Shown: positions 1-11,256 of the stretch, one piece after another
Numbering within the stretch: the first letter of the stretch is position 1
Layout: each line of letters begins with the position of its first letter
NCBI RefSeq assembly: GCF_028554725.1
Contig: NC_071668.1
Location: 58,488,732-58,552,731, forward strand
Source of the DNA: Zeugodacus cucurbitae
Taxonomy: Eukaryota > Arthropoda > Insecta > Diptera > Tephritidae
Direction of reading: 5' to 3'
DNA: 64,000 bases
Notes under the pieces: model-generated
The model's database searches: none
The model's input: the letters and a program-made list of their open reading frames with translations, nothing else
What the model was told of the DNA's origin: nothing
Program-made: the position numbers and the translations under genes

Positions 1-1515
1 AGGATAAGTTACTGCTTTATTATTTGTTTGTTGTTATTTTTTGTTTTTTTTTTTTATATAAACTAGTAAGCTTTACTTTACTAAGCCAGCAAGCATACAC
101 CTTTCGATATATGCCGCATTTATCAAGTGGCCGCTGGGTCAAAAGGTATGTGTGTGAAAATTGATTGCTTTAGTTTTGAGTGTGAACAGTTAAAAGCAGA
201 ACAAGATGTATTTGTACTATGCCTGTGAGTCTTTGGTTCAATATACTATATACAAAAATACTCAATGTAGTAGAGGTCAATTGTTCGGTTGACTTGGCTA
301 CCATTTTTCGGTATTAAAACACACACAAACTCCTAAGTATATATATTTCTGCTTCTGTTTGTCTGGCCTATTTTCAAAATTTCCACTCATAAATCTTATG
401 AAATGAAAATCAAACTGATTGAATTGTATAACCCACAACCATCGCAGCTTCCAAACATTTCTTGACGAACCGACGGTATAGAAATACCCACAATCACGCT
501 ACTATCACACATATATACAAGTATAAAGCCAGCAAGGAAGTGTAAAGCTGCCAAATCTTTGTTCAATGTGCTATATTTCTAAACATACACACACACTAAC
601 ATATACATACATATGTACTCATATATGTAATATATAGCAACTCTTGTGTACACTGTGCAGCAGGCAAAAGGTAAATTGATGACTACGCTGATTGATTTTC
701 ACGACTAATGTTGGTGGGTGGCTGGTAGCTGCTATAAACAAACACAAACAGAGAATATATCTACATTTCATGCGCTGGTCCAGTCATTTTATTGGTTGCC
801 CGCTACTGATTCTCACTGCTTGAGTGTAGTTGGCAATGCTGCTGAATCACTGAATCACTTTTGCTTCGTCACTGTGGCGCCATTTGTGTGCATAGTAGCT
901 GAGATGCTTTGCTCAAGCTTTACTTTATTTAGCTCAAGCTAAGTTATTTGGCGTAATGGAAAATTTGTATTGTTGTAGTTGTTTCACTGTGTTGGTGTAA
1001 TCATTTTGGTATCAAGGACATGCGGTTGTGCTGCTTTGGTTAGAAATACTATACTTATTTATATGTCTATAAAATAATAAATACCAATATGTTTTAGGCG
1101 ATAGCAGAGTTATGGAATTTCTTGTGGAATTGCTAAAACGGTATTTTGTTAAATTCTGAGTATTGTTTGGATATTTTGAATTTTTTAAACCAATTTCAGT
1201 TTAAAGATTTTTTTCTTAAAATAATTTTTTTCTGAAAACAATTGGAAAATCTTGAGATTAAACATTTTTTATTTTTAATTCAATAATATTGCGTAAGATC
1301 TGACCTTGGATTAAACACAATCTTCTTAGCTACAAATTTAATATTTTTAAGTGTCGTCTCATGTTGTCAATCTATCAATGTAAATCTAATAATATTTAAA
1401 ATTTGGTATGTTACAGAACATCCTGTGATGTTACAATTTCGCATTATTCCTATGCACAAGTTTATTTATAAAATAAAGTAGATACAAGCAATTGAACTGA
1501 ATTGAATAAATATTT
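1..1515. other. AT-rich non-coding stretch, no gene seen
   Basis: No reading frame here has convincing protein character. The DNA has T-homopolymers near 40-55, short CA and TA-rich microsatellite runs around 585-640, and otherwise looks like ordinary AT-rich fly intron or intergenic DNA. I see no splice-flanked coding segment, tRNA or recognisable transposon. Confidence 0.5.
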
Positions 1516-1591
1516 TTGTGTTTCAATTCCAAATCGTTCCATAAAAGTTATTCATTATATAACGCGAGTGCTTTACTAAGGTCTGCATTAA

Positions 1592-2308
1592 GGGGTTATA
1601 TACAATTAGAATTTTCAAAAAAATCTTTTTTTTTGTGTCTTCTTAATATATATATATATCTGAGTATACACACACAAATTTCAAGTCGATCCGAAGAATA
1701 TTTTCCAAGTTATAGTGTCTATAGTGAAGGCGCGCCGACTACATGTAAAGTGCTTTCAAAACTCGTTTATCTGGAAGCGGTGGTTGATGTCGGTGAGCAA
1801 GATTTCTAAGAAACGGCTGAACCGATCGGTCTGAAATTTTTACACAAGCTTCTTAACTATATTTTTTAGTTATTAATCGAAGGATTTCCCCATCCGATGA
1901 AAATTTCTTATTTTTATAAACAATTAAAGACCGGAATTTTGGTCGAAAATGGAACCTTTTGCTTTAAGTAGCCGCCATTTTGTCAAAGAATTATTTTTGC
2001 TAATTCCTTCGATCAATCACTAGATTATTTATTATATTAATGAAATTTATTTGGTTTTTGCATTTTAGATGATCCAGTCCAGAGATATCGTGCTCACCGC
2101 AAGATAGCCTTTTTTTTGCGGACCTCTGCAAAATTGGCAATAATTATAATAATAATTAATAATTATTTTTGGCAATAAAAAACATGTGAATGTAGTTTAA
2201 GGTTGTCATAATATACCTGCAAAGTTTGAAATCAATAAACCAAATAGTTTGCTTAGAAAAAATTCTTCAAAAATGCCTTTTTTCCACCTCCGAACTGTTT
2301 ATAACCCC
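1592..2308. mobile_element. TTAA-flanked MITE-like DNA transposon
   Basis: A 717-bp segment begins GGGGTTATATACAATT and ends with the inverted counterpart AACTGTTTATAACCCC, giving about 14 of 16 matching terminal bases. Both ends abut TTAA (1588-1591 and 2309-2312), the target site duplicated by piggyBac-type transposases. No transposase is encoded; the short frame crossing its left edge (1516-1809) is low-complexity and overlaps the terminal repeat, so I read it as chance. The parsimonious reading is a non-autonomous element mobilised in trans by a TTAA-specific transposase. The family name is not known to me. Confidence 0.72.
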
Positions 2309-2525
2309 TTAAACAGAAACAACTTTGTTATTTGCAAAGTATAAAAATAAGTTTTCTAATGTTTCGATTCCAAATCGTTTCGAAAAAATTTACATTTGTA
2401 ATTCGTATATTCTGTACTGTTTACTGTTGTATATTTCTTAAAATGAATTTTTGTTTAAATTAATTATCTATTATAAGACTTCATTAAGGAAACCACTTTT
2501 ATTTGTAATACTTTTGTTCTTCCAG

Positions 2526-2562
2526 GTTCGTTTCAAGATCATGTTCATGGCCTTTCCAATGA
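2526..2562 (+). other. Candidate 37-nt microexon
   Basis: A strong acceptor (TTTTGTTCTTCCAG, ending at 2525) is followed 37 nt later by a near-consensus donor (GTAAGTAT from 2563). All three frames of the 37 nt need checking. The frame entered after one carried-in base reads SFQDHVHGLSNE, which has ordinary protein composition, while the frame starting at the first base reads VRFKIMFMAFPM. A 37-nt insert shifts frame, so flanking exons would have to fit, and none is recognised nearby. Splice-site pairs of this quality also arise by chance in AT-rich DNA, so this is only a candidate. Confidence 0.3.
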
Positions 2563-2976
2563 GTAAGTATATAATTTTTCTATATCTCCCTATTGTTTAT
2601 TGTTTTTCATCTACATTGTTCGAGTAATATTCGTTATTTTATATAAACAAATTTTATGTGTTCCCGGTTCACATTGTTCTAATTTAAATTTATTGGATAT
2701 TCTGACAAACATTGCTAAATATTAGTGAATTTAAATTGTATGAGAATTTTAATATCGGTGTATAGTAACTTTGGATCTGATTCGGTTTACAGTAAAATAA
2801 TTAATAAATATTTCAATTTCATGTCGTTCCACGGTCAATTTTACTAGAGTTGAATGTTGATTTAAAACATTCACAAAATAATAATAATAAGATCTACTTT
2901 AAAGTATTTAAAAAGTGTTATAGTTTACTTCATTTCGTCACCGATTTAACTAAAAGCTGAAGAAAATTCAATATTT

Positions 2977-3749
2977 GGGGCATTCTCTAGAAAAAAAGCC
3001 ACTTGAAAAAAAAGTTCTTTATTTTCTTTGGCAATTATATATCTTATAGTACATGTAAAACCTAAAATACCTAAAAATAATATTTAAAATTATCACGTAC
3101 TTGAATCTAATCTACGTAATAATTAAAAAAAAAGCAAAAACCAAAAAAACAAACAAAAAAAATTAAAAATTTGAAAAATAAAAAAAAAAAATAAAAAAAT
3201 ATTAAAAAATAAAAAAAACAAAAAGGGATTAAATGTCTGCTACGGCCACGTCGTTAATCCTGGGTTACGATAAATTCTGATAATAATAGTGCATAAATCA
3301 ATGATTTTTCATCATGTTCTGAGTTGGTTTTTTATTTGTAGCTCATACAAATATTGCTGTCCCAAAATTCCCTTTGGGGGGTAAAAAGGTGATGAAATAA
3401 GGAACATTTTAAGATATTTTCGAAAAAAATCGAAGGGGGCGTAAGTTGTTACAAATTCCAAAGAAAAATTTTTTTTCATTTTTTGCTATGAAATATTAAT
3501 TTTAAAAATGTTTACGATATACAGTTTCAAAGTTTGAGAAATTCTGTACAAAAAAGTCACATGGTGTTTTAAAATCTGTTCATTAGTTTTAAAGTATGGC
3601 GGTTCGAAAAATTTTTTACAAAAAACTTTGGCCCCTTACAGTATGGCAACCCCGCGTTACACAGACCTAAAACCATATGTTTTATTTTAGGTTTTACATG
3701 AAAATAAAGAACTTTTTTTTCAAGTGGCTTTTTTTCCAGAGAATGCCCC
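2977..3749. mobile_element. Long-armed terminal inverted repeat element
   Basis: The left arm starts GGGGCATTCTCTAGAAAAAA at 2977. It is mirrored by the right arm, which ends TCCAGAGAATGCCCC at 3749. The match runs inward through the GCCACTTGAAAAAAAAGTTC and TTTATTTTC blocks. After a ~24-bp insertion in the left arm it resumes at CATGTAAAACCTAAAATA. Arms are therefore roughly 70-90 bp around a centre of poly-A-rich DNA (3130-3210) without coding capacity. ATTT flanks both ends and may be a target duplication. This fits a MITE or foldback element; the superfamily is undetermined. Confidence 0.72.
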
Positions 3750-4022
3750 ATTTGAGTAATATTTAGTAATTATTTTACTAATGTAAATAATTTTGTTTCA
3801 TTTCCAAATCGTTTCATACGGTTTTTTACTTGTTTATTATTTTAGTTGGTCTAAAAGGCATTTTCGTAAGTTAGTGTATTGAAAATATTGTGTTCCGATT
3901 CCATTTCGTACCGCTCATTATATTCAACAAATAGTGTACAATAAATATACTACGGTGATTTGAATATCTTTTGTGCAATATTTATTGAAAATACTGTTTG
4001 GAACGAAATGGAATTGGAACAC

Positions 4023-5890
4023 ATTTCTTATTTTTTACTTTCTTTTAAATAAGTGTCACTGTGCATCACTCGTAGCTTTGCAAGTTTCATCTAATCCTCA
4101 CGAATTGAAGCAGTATGCAATTTTAATAGCAAAGCAATAATCAAACGCTTTTTTGCTGCGATTTCGTTCGATAGCACAGATACATATAAAGCTGTGTTTG
4201 CTTTACTAATTTCGTATGTACTACTATATTTACATACTTATATGCATATAAGCATAGAAAGTTAGCGCTGTAGTAGCTACTAATAACACAAATATATATG
4301 TAGCTTGTTGTGCGCTTGCAAGCGCGACAAGGCCACTGGGCCATTCCAGTGGCGGCTTGCCTTAGCAATTACACAGACTAGCAGGCGCTAATAGTGCTGC
4401 TGGTCGTATGCATATTTACACATACTACTTTAGCTTTTATTTGCTTGTTTGTAACTATATACTGGTGTGTCAAAGTTCAATTGATTTTTTTTTTGCGTTT
4501 TCTTTTGCACCACCCTTCGCTGCAAGGAATTAAAAGCAAAATGGAAGATTTATAGCTGTCAGTGCCAACGAATACACATGCCAGCCACGTCACGTGATTG
4601 ACCTTCAGCAATGTTGGCATGTTCTTATACATACATAAGAGATATTTATTTTTACTTTAGTAATATTTTTTTATTTTTCCATAGTATTCTAATCTAAGTG
4701 CTTGCGCTTTCTTCTTTATATCAACTTTCGTCTATGAAAAATAACAAAAAAGAAAAAAAAAACGCTTTCAAATATCTATAATTGATGAGCGAGACTATGC
4801 TGCTGTCTAATGTTGCGCCTAATTTGCGCTGACATATCCAATAGAGATACTGGCAGCAATTGTAAATGACAGTCGTCGACAGATTAATAGACACACCATC
4901 AACACATCACATAAACGTTTGAAAGATTGCGCATAAAGCGCTGATAATGCCACTAACAGACGCTCGCAAGCGAATTAAGAGTGAGAGAGAGAAGGAGAGT
5001 GTGAGTAAGAGCATGGCAAATAGAAAAGTAATGAAAAAACGGTATAAGTAATCCCGTTATTAGCAGCACACAGTAGATTGCATTGCCCACAACGTACGTG
5101 TTAATTTGTGAATATTTGCCGAGCAGCTCTACCCACGCCAAGGCACTAAGGTGATGGGCAAATGCCAAGGCAAGCAGCTTAAAATCGATTAGCATCAATT
5201 TCCTGTCACTGACGGGGTATGAGTGAGTGAGTACATGTGTGTGTGTAAGTGGCAGTCACCTGCAGGTTGTGTTGGTGCTAACGATGGGTCCTTTGTCTTA
5301 GCTTGCCTACAGCCAGTGATTGTCGGACATTTTGCATACACACAAGCAAATATACATACATACATACATATGTATATGTATGAATATCTGTCCCTTTCGC
5401 CAGTTCAATTGACCACTTTACCTTCGAAACAACAACAATAACAACACACATATCGATGATATGCATAAGCGCGCTTGCAAATATGAGTTTATACCAATTG
5501 TTCTTGTTGTTGTTATTGCTCTTGTATATTAAGCTTCATATGCTTTTAATGGTGCTTCACACGTGAGCATATGCAGATTTCTGTGCACGCATATCTGTGT
5601 GTGTGTATGCGTATCGCTCTTCGAAGATGCGAAAGTACATTAAATCGCTGCAATTAATTGTGGGCGTCGCTGGCGAGTTTGTAAAATGGCTTGTGTGGTT
5701 TTAATTAAATTTAAGCCGCTTTTGTATACAGCTTACTTCACTACAAATATGTCAGAGGTGGCGTACACAGATGCGATACGAGCTGGTATGAATGTATGCT
5801 AATAGTTTATGTGGAGCAAATGGTTGGCAGTGGATAAGATAAAGCGTCGCAAACAGTGAGCTGCTTAATTGTTTTTTTTTAGTCAATTAT
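4023..5890. other. Non-coding stretch with microsatellites
   Basis: No gene recognised. CATA/TATG-type microsatellite sequence occurs near 5340-5385, GAGAGA runs near 4981-5005 and GTGAGTGAGT/TGTGTG near 5220-5245. Short frames on both strands here are low-complexity and show no splice or family support. Confidence 0.45.
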
Positions 5891-6949
5891 TTTGTTTGGC
5901 TTCCAAATCGTTTCATTGTGCGGAAATGACTTGTAATTGATTTCTTACGTTTAATAAGAAGACTGTGAACTGTCTATTAAAGCAAGCATTAAATATATTT
6001 TAGTGGTGTAGGCTCCTACTTAATTGCAGTAATTATTTTTGATTTAAACATTTATTTTGTTTCGATTCCCAATCGTTCCTCTATACTTTACCGACTCGTA
6101 ATTGCTTTTTTTACGTTTAATAATATATAATTCTGCTCGTAATATGGTGTCTTAAAATATTTGTTCCAATTCCAATTTGTTCCCCAATAGAAAATTAGTT
6201 TAAATCTAATAAGAATACTAATTAGTTTTCTAAAAAGTCATATTTTCCTCTATCTATTATATATTATTATTATATATCCTAATTCCGATTCCAAGGTATA
6301 CATTAAATTAGTAAATATTTCAATGCAGAGAAAAAATGCTTACACATAAAGACGAAAACGTTATAGCCGATAAATTTTAAAATGATTGATAGACATTATT
6401 GTAGATCTGTGTAAAGCATAAATCATCATAATTTGTAAAACTTTGATTTTTTTAACAAATGACCAAATTTCATAGTTGGCTTTATCTTGACTTTAGTGAC
6501 GATATTGATTACCTTCTTCACAGCCAGTCTTGTTCTTTTGCAAAGTTTGATGTTGTTATATAATTCACACTACTTTTAATTGCAAGTGATTGGGGATAGC
6601 TCAGCAATTTAAAATAGTCTGTGGGATAATTGAATACGTCATCTTGGTTTGTAGCTGTGCCAACTCTCCTTTAACGAAGTTCTAAATTGTCGCATTAAGA
6701 TCAAAGAGATCCTTGTTTTTTTACCACCAATATAGGTCATTCAATCAGCCATTTATGTTTATCATATTATGGTTTCATGTCAGGAAAAACATGATGAATA
6801 AGCTCCTCTTTCGAGGCCATGAAGTGACATAAACCCGTTAAAAATGTTTTTAATCCATCGAGGTGTCAACTGCGACCCTACCATTTCCAACTGCACCCTA
6901 CCATTGTTGCAAAAACACTCATATGTTATTTGTTAATTGGCGATTCTTT

Positions 6950-7545
6950 ATGTGTCGCCACAAATGAGATGATTTTAGGAAGTCTGGCGAAAATCACCTG
7001 CCAACAGAATCATGGCTTCACCAAAAATATTTTCGTTGTCGCGTAAATTTTTTCAAGTCCTGTGCAGTACCTCCAGCGACTTGAATATCTGGAAAATCTT
7101 CTTTATAGCTCTTTTTTTGGCGATTTTGCAGACTGGTGTTGCGTTGATTTGCAATTTAGGAGTAATTTCAAGGCCGAATTGCCGTTTGTCTGCCTACTAA
7201 CAGGTGCCAAGTTGCCCCTATTCCCATTATAACTGGGCGTTGAAAATGAGTGAAATCGGTTCAGGAATTACCTCAACCTTCATGTATTATATATGCCGAT
7301 TTTCGTTATTCTATTGGACTTTATTTCAAATTGTGTGTAATAATTTTGTATGGGTGATTAGAAAATTGTGGATTTTTTTCAAGCAATATTTCTAATTTTT
7401 CTCTCCGTAATAACCATCCCGGTACCTCTAAAAACATTCTAAACAAAGAATTTGCGAAATCGGTTCAACGGTTCTCGAGTTATGCGCTTAGCAACACATT
7501 TTGCGATTAATTTTTATATTATAGATTTAAAAATATATAAATTAA
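6950..7545. repeat. Probable interspersed non-coding repeat
   Basis: The block contains phrases typical of insect transposon untranslated DNA, such as GCGAAATCGGTTCAACGG followed by TTCTCGAGTTATGCGC (about 7453-7492) and an earlier GTGAAATCGGTTCAGGAA (about 7251). Two short adjacent frames (7012-7200 and 7204-7395) share a phase and are separated by a stop, but the peptides are hydrophobic low-complexity strings with no family resemblance. I treat this as a decayed transposon segment, possibly the untranslated part of a LINE or a non-autonomous DNA element. Boundaries are approximate. Confidence 0.45.
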
Positions 7546-8234
7546 AAATAATTCTTCTTTTTTTATCTAAAAAAATAAAAATCAAAATTTAAAAATCATA
7601 CAATATTTCGCATATAGTTCACCTAAAAATCATGATGGTGTAATCAAAACTTTTCTACGATGTTCCTTTATGTATGATTTTTTTGATTAAAAATTGTAAA
7701 ATAACTCTTATTTCCAGTCCCTGGTTATTTGTGAAACGAAATCACAATACATTTTGCGTTATTACTCCGCTTTTTCCCCTTTAATTAAAAATTAAACGTT
7801 TTAGATATAAATTTTGCTGCTCTGTTCTGATTCCAGAAAATTCCATTTCCAATTTAGGTACAATTAAGGTATTGCGATAATTTATATCTGTTCTAATTTT
7901 TCAAAATACACATAAAATAAAATAATATAAAATGTTTCATTTCCATGTTGGTTCGATGTCACTGTTTTCACCTATTCGAATTTGTTGATTTTAGCACTTC
8001 CCTTTCGTACTCGCAAAGTGTTATTTTGCTCACTGAATGTCCACTGTGCCGAAATTTTTAGTTTTGAATAACTCAATGTATATTTTGTTATTTTAAGGTT
8101 TTTCAATTTCACATTGTTTCATAAATAACCCATATTTGAACACAATAACAGCTGAAACTAACCACAAAAATGTTGAAACATAATTTTTCTTAAGGGTAAT
8201 TTATATATGTACATATATATATTATAAACATGAA

Positions 8235-8600
8235 TAATTTGAAAAGTGGTTCGATTCCACTTTGTTCCTTTAGGTTCAAATAATATTTAAAAAAATTTAA
8301 CATATCTTCTCAAAACAGCTTGGTAGAAATATGGTGTTTCGATTCCAAATCGTTCCTTAACTTTTTCAAATATTTTTTTTTTAAATGTCAGCTACTTTCG
8401 ATGCATATTGAAATATCTTAAACACTTTTAACATATTTTTCTCAATACAGTTTGGAAAAATATAGTGTTTCGATTCCAAAACGTTCCTCAACTTTTTCTT
8501 TATTATTTTTTCACAAAATTCAGCTATTTTCAAAGCAGATTGAAATATCGTGTTCGGATTCCAACCTGTTCCTTTAATTTATTTGTGAAATAACGGTTAT
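8235..8600 (+). repeat. Short degenerate tandem array carrying the CGATTCCAAATCG box
   Basis: Four box copies follow one another at about 8250, 8335, 8466 and 8552. The units at 8290-8400 and 8420-8530 align beyond the box: both have TTAACATAT, TTCTCAA-ACAG-TTGG upstream and CAACTTTTTC-like sequence downstream. This is the best preserved part of the wider repeat field and indicates that the dispersed boxes derive from a tandem array. Confidence 0.65.
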
Positions 8601-9904
8601 TTTTTCGAAAAATATGTAAATTTCCAACACATGTTTCGATTTACTGCATATTTTAACTATAATAAAATTAGAATAAATAAAGAGGCATGCAATCATTTTA
8701 TTTAAAAAAAAGTACATAAAATAAACACTGTGCAATACGTTAAACATTAAGCCACATACAGTTAACTATTTACAACTATTTACAGTTGAAGCATAATCTT
8801 ACTTCTCTTAGACAAGCTTTAAATCGCATAAAAACTAACTCGCTAAGAAGAAGTAAAATTATCCCCCGCAGCTAAGTGGTGTTAACGTGATTTCTATTTT
8901 GGTGTTATGTTAGTTTTAGAATCGTTGTGTTTGTACTAAAGTATTTTTGTTCTAATTTCGGCTACTTTGCAAATGTCTAATGTCAAACCAAAGTTATGTA
9001 ACAACAGGCCAATTTTCAAAAACAAAATTCAAAACTACTTTTTTTTTCATAATTCAATTTCATATCAATTAAAGGCTTTGCTAATTTGTTATTATTATTG
9101 TTAAAAGTGTTTTAGTATAAGCAACTTATGCAGAATTCAATTAGTAAAAGCGAATTGTTAATTAATTAATTTGCAATAAAATCACTAATAGCTATAACCA
9201 TAATAAATATAATAATAATTAATAATTAATAATGATATTAGTAATATTTTAATTTTTTTTTTTGGCTTTGTTAAATTTAAAATTTTCATTATAAGAAAAT
9301 TTTTGGAAATTAATTTAAATAGAAAATTTATGTGATACTCAATTATGGTGAAGACTAACTTTGATGCTAAATTTGCGTGTCTGAATTTTGACCCTCTGAT
9401 CAATCCAGCTCGGACGACGACCACTTTGACTTTGGATGGATGGCTTTATATGTTACAACGTGTGTGAACGATAACGGTACGGTAAACGGTAAACGGTTTA
9501 ACGGGTAACAGTAGTATTGAAATGGAAAACATAATTGTTTCATAACGGGAACAGTTTCAATTGGTACGAATCGTTACAGTTTTGGCAATGTGTGGGTATA
9601 TAGATTTGGAGAAAAGAATTTTTGAAAATTTTCATTTATTAAAATTATGAAATTTTTTGTTTTTTGTTTGTTTGCATTATTTGCTTTTTAAATAAATGAC
9701 TTAATAATATTTTGTATAGTATTTAAAGTAATGTTTGTAGTTGTAGTACAGTACAGAGCGCTATAGTATAATGAAATATCTCAATATGTAAGTACGTACA
9801 TACATATTTAAAACTTATAAATTATCATAATAATATGTATAAGAATATGAATAGAAGTAGAAAAGAAGTAGAAGAGTAGCTTAAAAGTATTTGCATAGCA
9901 TACT

Positions 9905-9936
9905 ATAGAGAGAGATAGAGAGCGAGAGAGAGACAA
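9905..9936. repeat. GA-rich microsatellite
   Basis: A run of GAGAGA/GATAGA repeats about 30 bp long. Nothing else is recognised between the repeat field ending near 8.65 kb and the LINE fragment at 10.65 kb; that interval is AT-rich with homopolymers. Confidence 0.8.
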
Positions 9937-10646
9937 ATATGTAGTAGGAGGAGTGAAAGTTTGGGAGTAGATTTCTTTCGGAAGCAAATTTAAAAAATTC
10001 AATTGAGGTTTTTGATTGGACTTGTTGCAATAATTTTTAATAAATTTCTGTAGAAAGGAGGGCGGAAAATAAATTAAAAAATAAATATTTTTTTTATTTT
10101 CATTTTAAATTGATAAGTCAAATAAAAATAAACTTTTTAAGAAAATATTACTTAGCTCTTAAGCGTCTAAATCAAGTGTTACAAAGAGGCTTACACTCGT
10201 AAAAATCAAAGAAAAGTGAATTGCAATAATTTCTACAAAAATTTTACGACCTTTGATTTGAAAAAAATGTGTTTTAAAGCTTTTTTTTAGAACTTAGTTG
10301 CTTAACTTGATTCAAAAACTAGTAACATTAATTTTTGGATAAAAACTAGTAACAATAATTTGGTGATATATTTATTGTTTTCTGATCGTCAAATAATTTT
10401 TTTTGTGGATTACTTAAAAACATAATTTCGCAATTGATTTGATAAATAAATAATAATGAAATAAATATCGAGCGAAAAATATAATGGCATGAGAGGATTT
10501 ATGAGTTAAAAAACAGGCTAATGTTTAGATTTTTATATAGATATTAAAGAGTAAGAGTGAGCATATTTGGTTTACAAGTACAAAGTAGGACAAGAACACA
10601 GAACTATTTCTTCAAATTAATTTCTTCAGAAAATCTTTTTTTCCTC

Positions 10647-11256
10647 GGAATTGCTAGAAACTGCAAAGCGGATCAGATTGCAAGAGAGGGTACCCTAGCA
10701 ACATTGACGTCGGAGGGGAAGCAGGCGGGTAGTCCGTGGACAACTTGCGCTAGAGCGCTGGATACACTGACTTCGAGTGAGCTCGCCAAACGCTGGATAA
10801 CAACCAGCACCTGTGCAGTAGCGAGGTCCTTTTGGCCCGCGGTGGACATGAAACGGTATTTACAGCTTCTGTAGCTTAGAAAGCCTGATCACGCCGCAAT
10901 CATTGGAGTGCTGTCCAATAGGCACACATGCGGTGATATTATGAATCAAACCAGACGCTAGTTGCCAAAGTTGCTTAAAGGAAGACGAAGAGGAATCATC
11001 CAAGCTCTTCTTACTACAATGCACAGCATTCGGCAAACTAATGTTAAAACCATTCAGTAGGCACACTTTCGGCGAACTCAGCGGAGTGACTGGAATTGTC
11101 ATTAGCCGACATAAGAAGTTCATAACAGGGTCTAAGCGCTAACAGGGTCTATCCGCTATAAGCGGAGTATTTGGGTGTCACAAAGGACAGTCGAAACTGT
11201 CCAAGTGAGATTATCTGGATATGTAGAGAACTACCCATTGACCTAACATTACCTAA
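10647..11256 (+). pseudogene. 5'-truncated LINE fragment: end of RNase H domain, C-terminus and 3' end
   Basis: Translation starts inside an RNase H domain at the segment following the VPGH motif (GIARNCKADQIAREGTLA). It continues through a serine/threonine-rich linker and ends at a stop around 10872-10874. Beyond that stop the frame still reads LRKPDHAAIIGVL, and a later part (about 10970-11120) reads CQSCLKEDEEESS then TFGELSG. These align with the second copy of this family at 18.47 kb. The fragment finishes with ACCTAACATTACCTAAT, the type of short A/C/T-rich terminus also seen at 18.8 kb. 5' truncation is the usual outcome of target-primed reverse transcription. The RNase H domain points to an I/LOA/R1-type lineage rather than RTE; the exact clade is uncertain. 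It is a dead copy. Confidence 0.75.

Larger units (their letters stand above)
1518..8655 (+). repeat. Field of degenerate repeats sharing the box TTTCGATTCCAAATCGTTCC
   Basis: Variants of one ~20-bp island recur on the plus strand near 1520, 2359, 2815, 3797, 3891, 5894, 6059, 6163, 7830, 7933, 8102, 8250, 8335, 8466 and 8552. One copy is inverted near 3991-4013. Flanking sequence is mostly unalignable between copies, apart from the block at 8.25-8.6 kb, so the box is the conserved part. The core CGATT-CCA-AATCG is a dyad (CGATT is the reverse complement of AATCG). The left half resembles the RNA polymerase III B-box consensus GGTTCGANTCC; the copy at 8250 matches it fully. Seen: the recurrence and the dyad. 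Inferred: descent from an old tandem repeat. Function is unknown, and several copies match only loosely. Confidence 0.7.
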
